A stretch of 64,000 nt of DNA, taken from positions 62,001 through 126,000 of the forward strand of contig JAKRSB010000103.1 of NCBI GenBank assembly GCA_022402525.1, written 5' to 3'. Source of the DNA: Thermosynechococcaceae cyanobacterium MS004 (GTDB lineage Bacteria > Cyanobacteriota > Cyanobacteriia > Thermosynechococcales > Thermosynechococcaceae). Made by a program: the position numbers and the translations under genes. Positions within the stretch are counted from its first letter, which is position 1, and every line of letters starts with the position of its first letter. The notes below the pieces were generated by a model that had not been told where the DNA came from, did no database searches, and worked only from the letters and a program-made list of their open reading frames with translations. Positions 63,601-64,000 of this stretch are shown piece by piece.

Positions 63601-64000
63601 GTGGGTGAAAAAACGCTGCTATCCCCGACAGGGAAATGGATGATTGGCGGCGCGATCGCCTTGACTTTGGGCATTGCAGCCCTAGGCATTGCCCAGCTCA
63701 ATAGGCGCACAGCCCCGTCACCGACTTCTGAACCGTCACTCCAGCCCCAGGCCAATAACGTGACGGCTAATGTCACGGCCTTAGGACGGATTGAGCCTGC
63801 TGGAGAAGTCGTCAAGGTGGGAGGCCCTTCTGGAGAGCGCATTGCAAAGCTATTGGTGCAGGAAGGCCAGCTTGTGGCGGCGGGACAGCCCATTGTAGTG
63901 CTAGAAAGCTATGGGGAACGCCTTGCGGATCTGGAAGTGGCGCAAAGTCGATTTCAGGATGGATTAGCCCAGCTCAATCGGGAGCAGCAGTTCGGCAGCG
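63601..64000 (+). CDS. DevB/HlyD-like ABC exporter adaptor, N-terminal part
   Basis: The frame opens at GTG 63601 and runs off the right edge (133 codons seen). A membrane anchor (WMIGGAIALTLGIAALGIAQL, about 13-33) is followed by TALGRIEPAGEVVKVGGPSGERIAKLLVQEGQLVAAGQPI, the biotinyl-lipoyl-like hairpin of membrane-fusion proteins. The typical coiled-coil entry (LEVAQSRFQDGLAQL) comes next. DevB-type adaptors pair with DevC/DevA ABC transporters and TolC. The partner genes should lie beyond the window. Confidence 0.85.
   Translation, partial: MGEKTLLSPTGKWMIGGAIALTLGIAALGIAQLNRRTAPSPTSEPSLQPQANNVTANVTALGRIEPAGEVVKVGGPSGERIAKLLVQEGQLVAAGQPIVVLESYGERLADLEVAQSRFQDGLAQLNREQQFGS

Overview
The window comes from a cyanobacterium. 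It carries psbZ, psaM, ndhB, the carboxysome shell gene ccmP, a full phycoerythrin gene set, and very frequent copies of the palindrome GCGATCGC (HIP1). The base composition and gene content fit a filamentous, non-heterocystous, phycoerythrin-containing lineage such as Leptolyngbya-like strains. That placement is inference, because no rRNA gene lies in the window. I saw no tRNA or rRNA genes, CRISPR array, prophage or intact insertion sequence.

Layout. Positions 0-20 kb hold housekeeping and photosynthesis genes: a DHH/CBS/tRNA nucleotidyltransferase fusion, psbZ-ribH, an FAD oxidoreductase with an S-layer homology domain, ccmP, a pentapeptide-repeat protein, an M50 protease-TPR protein, ndhB, topA, a methyltransferase, a homocysteine-biosynthesis protein and an M20 amidohydrolase. 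Positions 20-35.3 kb are a nearly continuous phycoerythrin regulon. pebB, pebA and a CpeS-type lyase lie on the minus strand. On the plus strand follow a pentapeptide-repeat gene, an orphan phycobiliprotein-like gene with an unknown gene and a HEAT-repeat gene, then cpeC-cpeD-cpeE-cpeS-cpeT-cpeR, a small unknown gene, cpeF, cpeB-cpeA and cpeY-cpeZ. Together they cover phycoerythrobilin synthesis (PebA, PebB), apoprotein (CpeA, CpeB), bilin attachment (CpeS, CpeT, CpeY, CpeZ, CpeF), rod linkers (CpeC, CpeD, CpeE) and activation (CpeR).

Directly after this regulon, beyond rbgA, a 179-residue GAF-only protein carries both the DXCF cysteine and the Cys-His motif of cyanobacteriochromes. This makes it a candidate stand-alone light sensor. 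Positions 37-48 kb hold typA, an HDAC-family deacetylase, an FHA protein fused to an apparently inactive kinase, a zinc-ribbon FHA protein, pgl, a DUF3370 protein, cbiT and a SpoIID-like protein. Positions 48-64 kb hold ndk, terC, psaM, several small cyanobacterial unknowns, mnmE, the translation/secretion block ffh-rpsP-khpA-rpsU, nadD, an FHA-cyclase, argD, a degenerate metallo-beta-lactamase-fold protein paired with a DUF4336 protein, and the start of a DevB-like adaptor.

The window also shows structure that genes do not explain. Many spacers, and a few coding regions, carry private tandem repeats of 12-18 nt whose sequences are unrelated from site to site. A 141-bp MITE-like element sits between ndk and terC. 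A GC-rich foldable element upstream of the M20 gene resembles a mobile-element-associated structured RNA. Strong hairpins lie inside the cpeCDE and cpeBA-cpeYZ transcription units.
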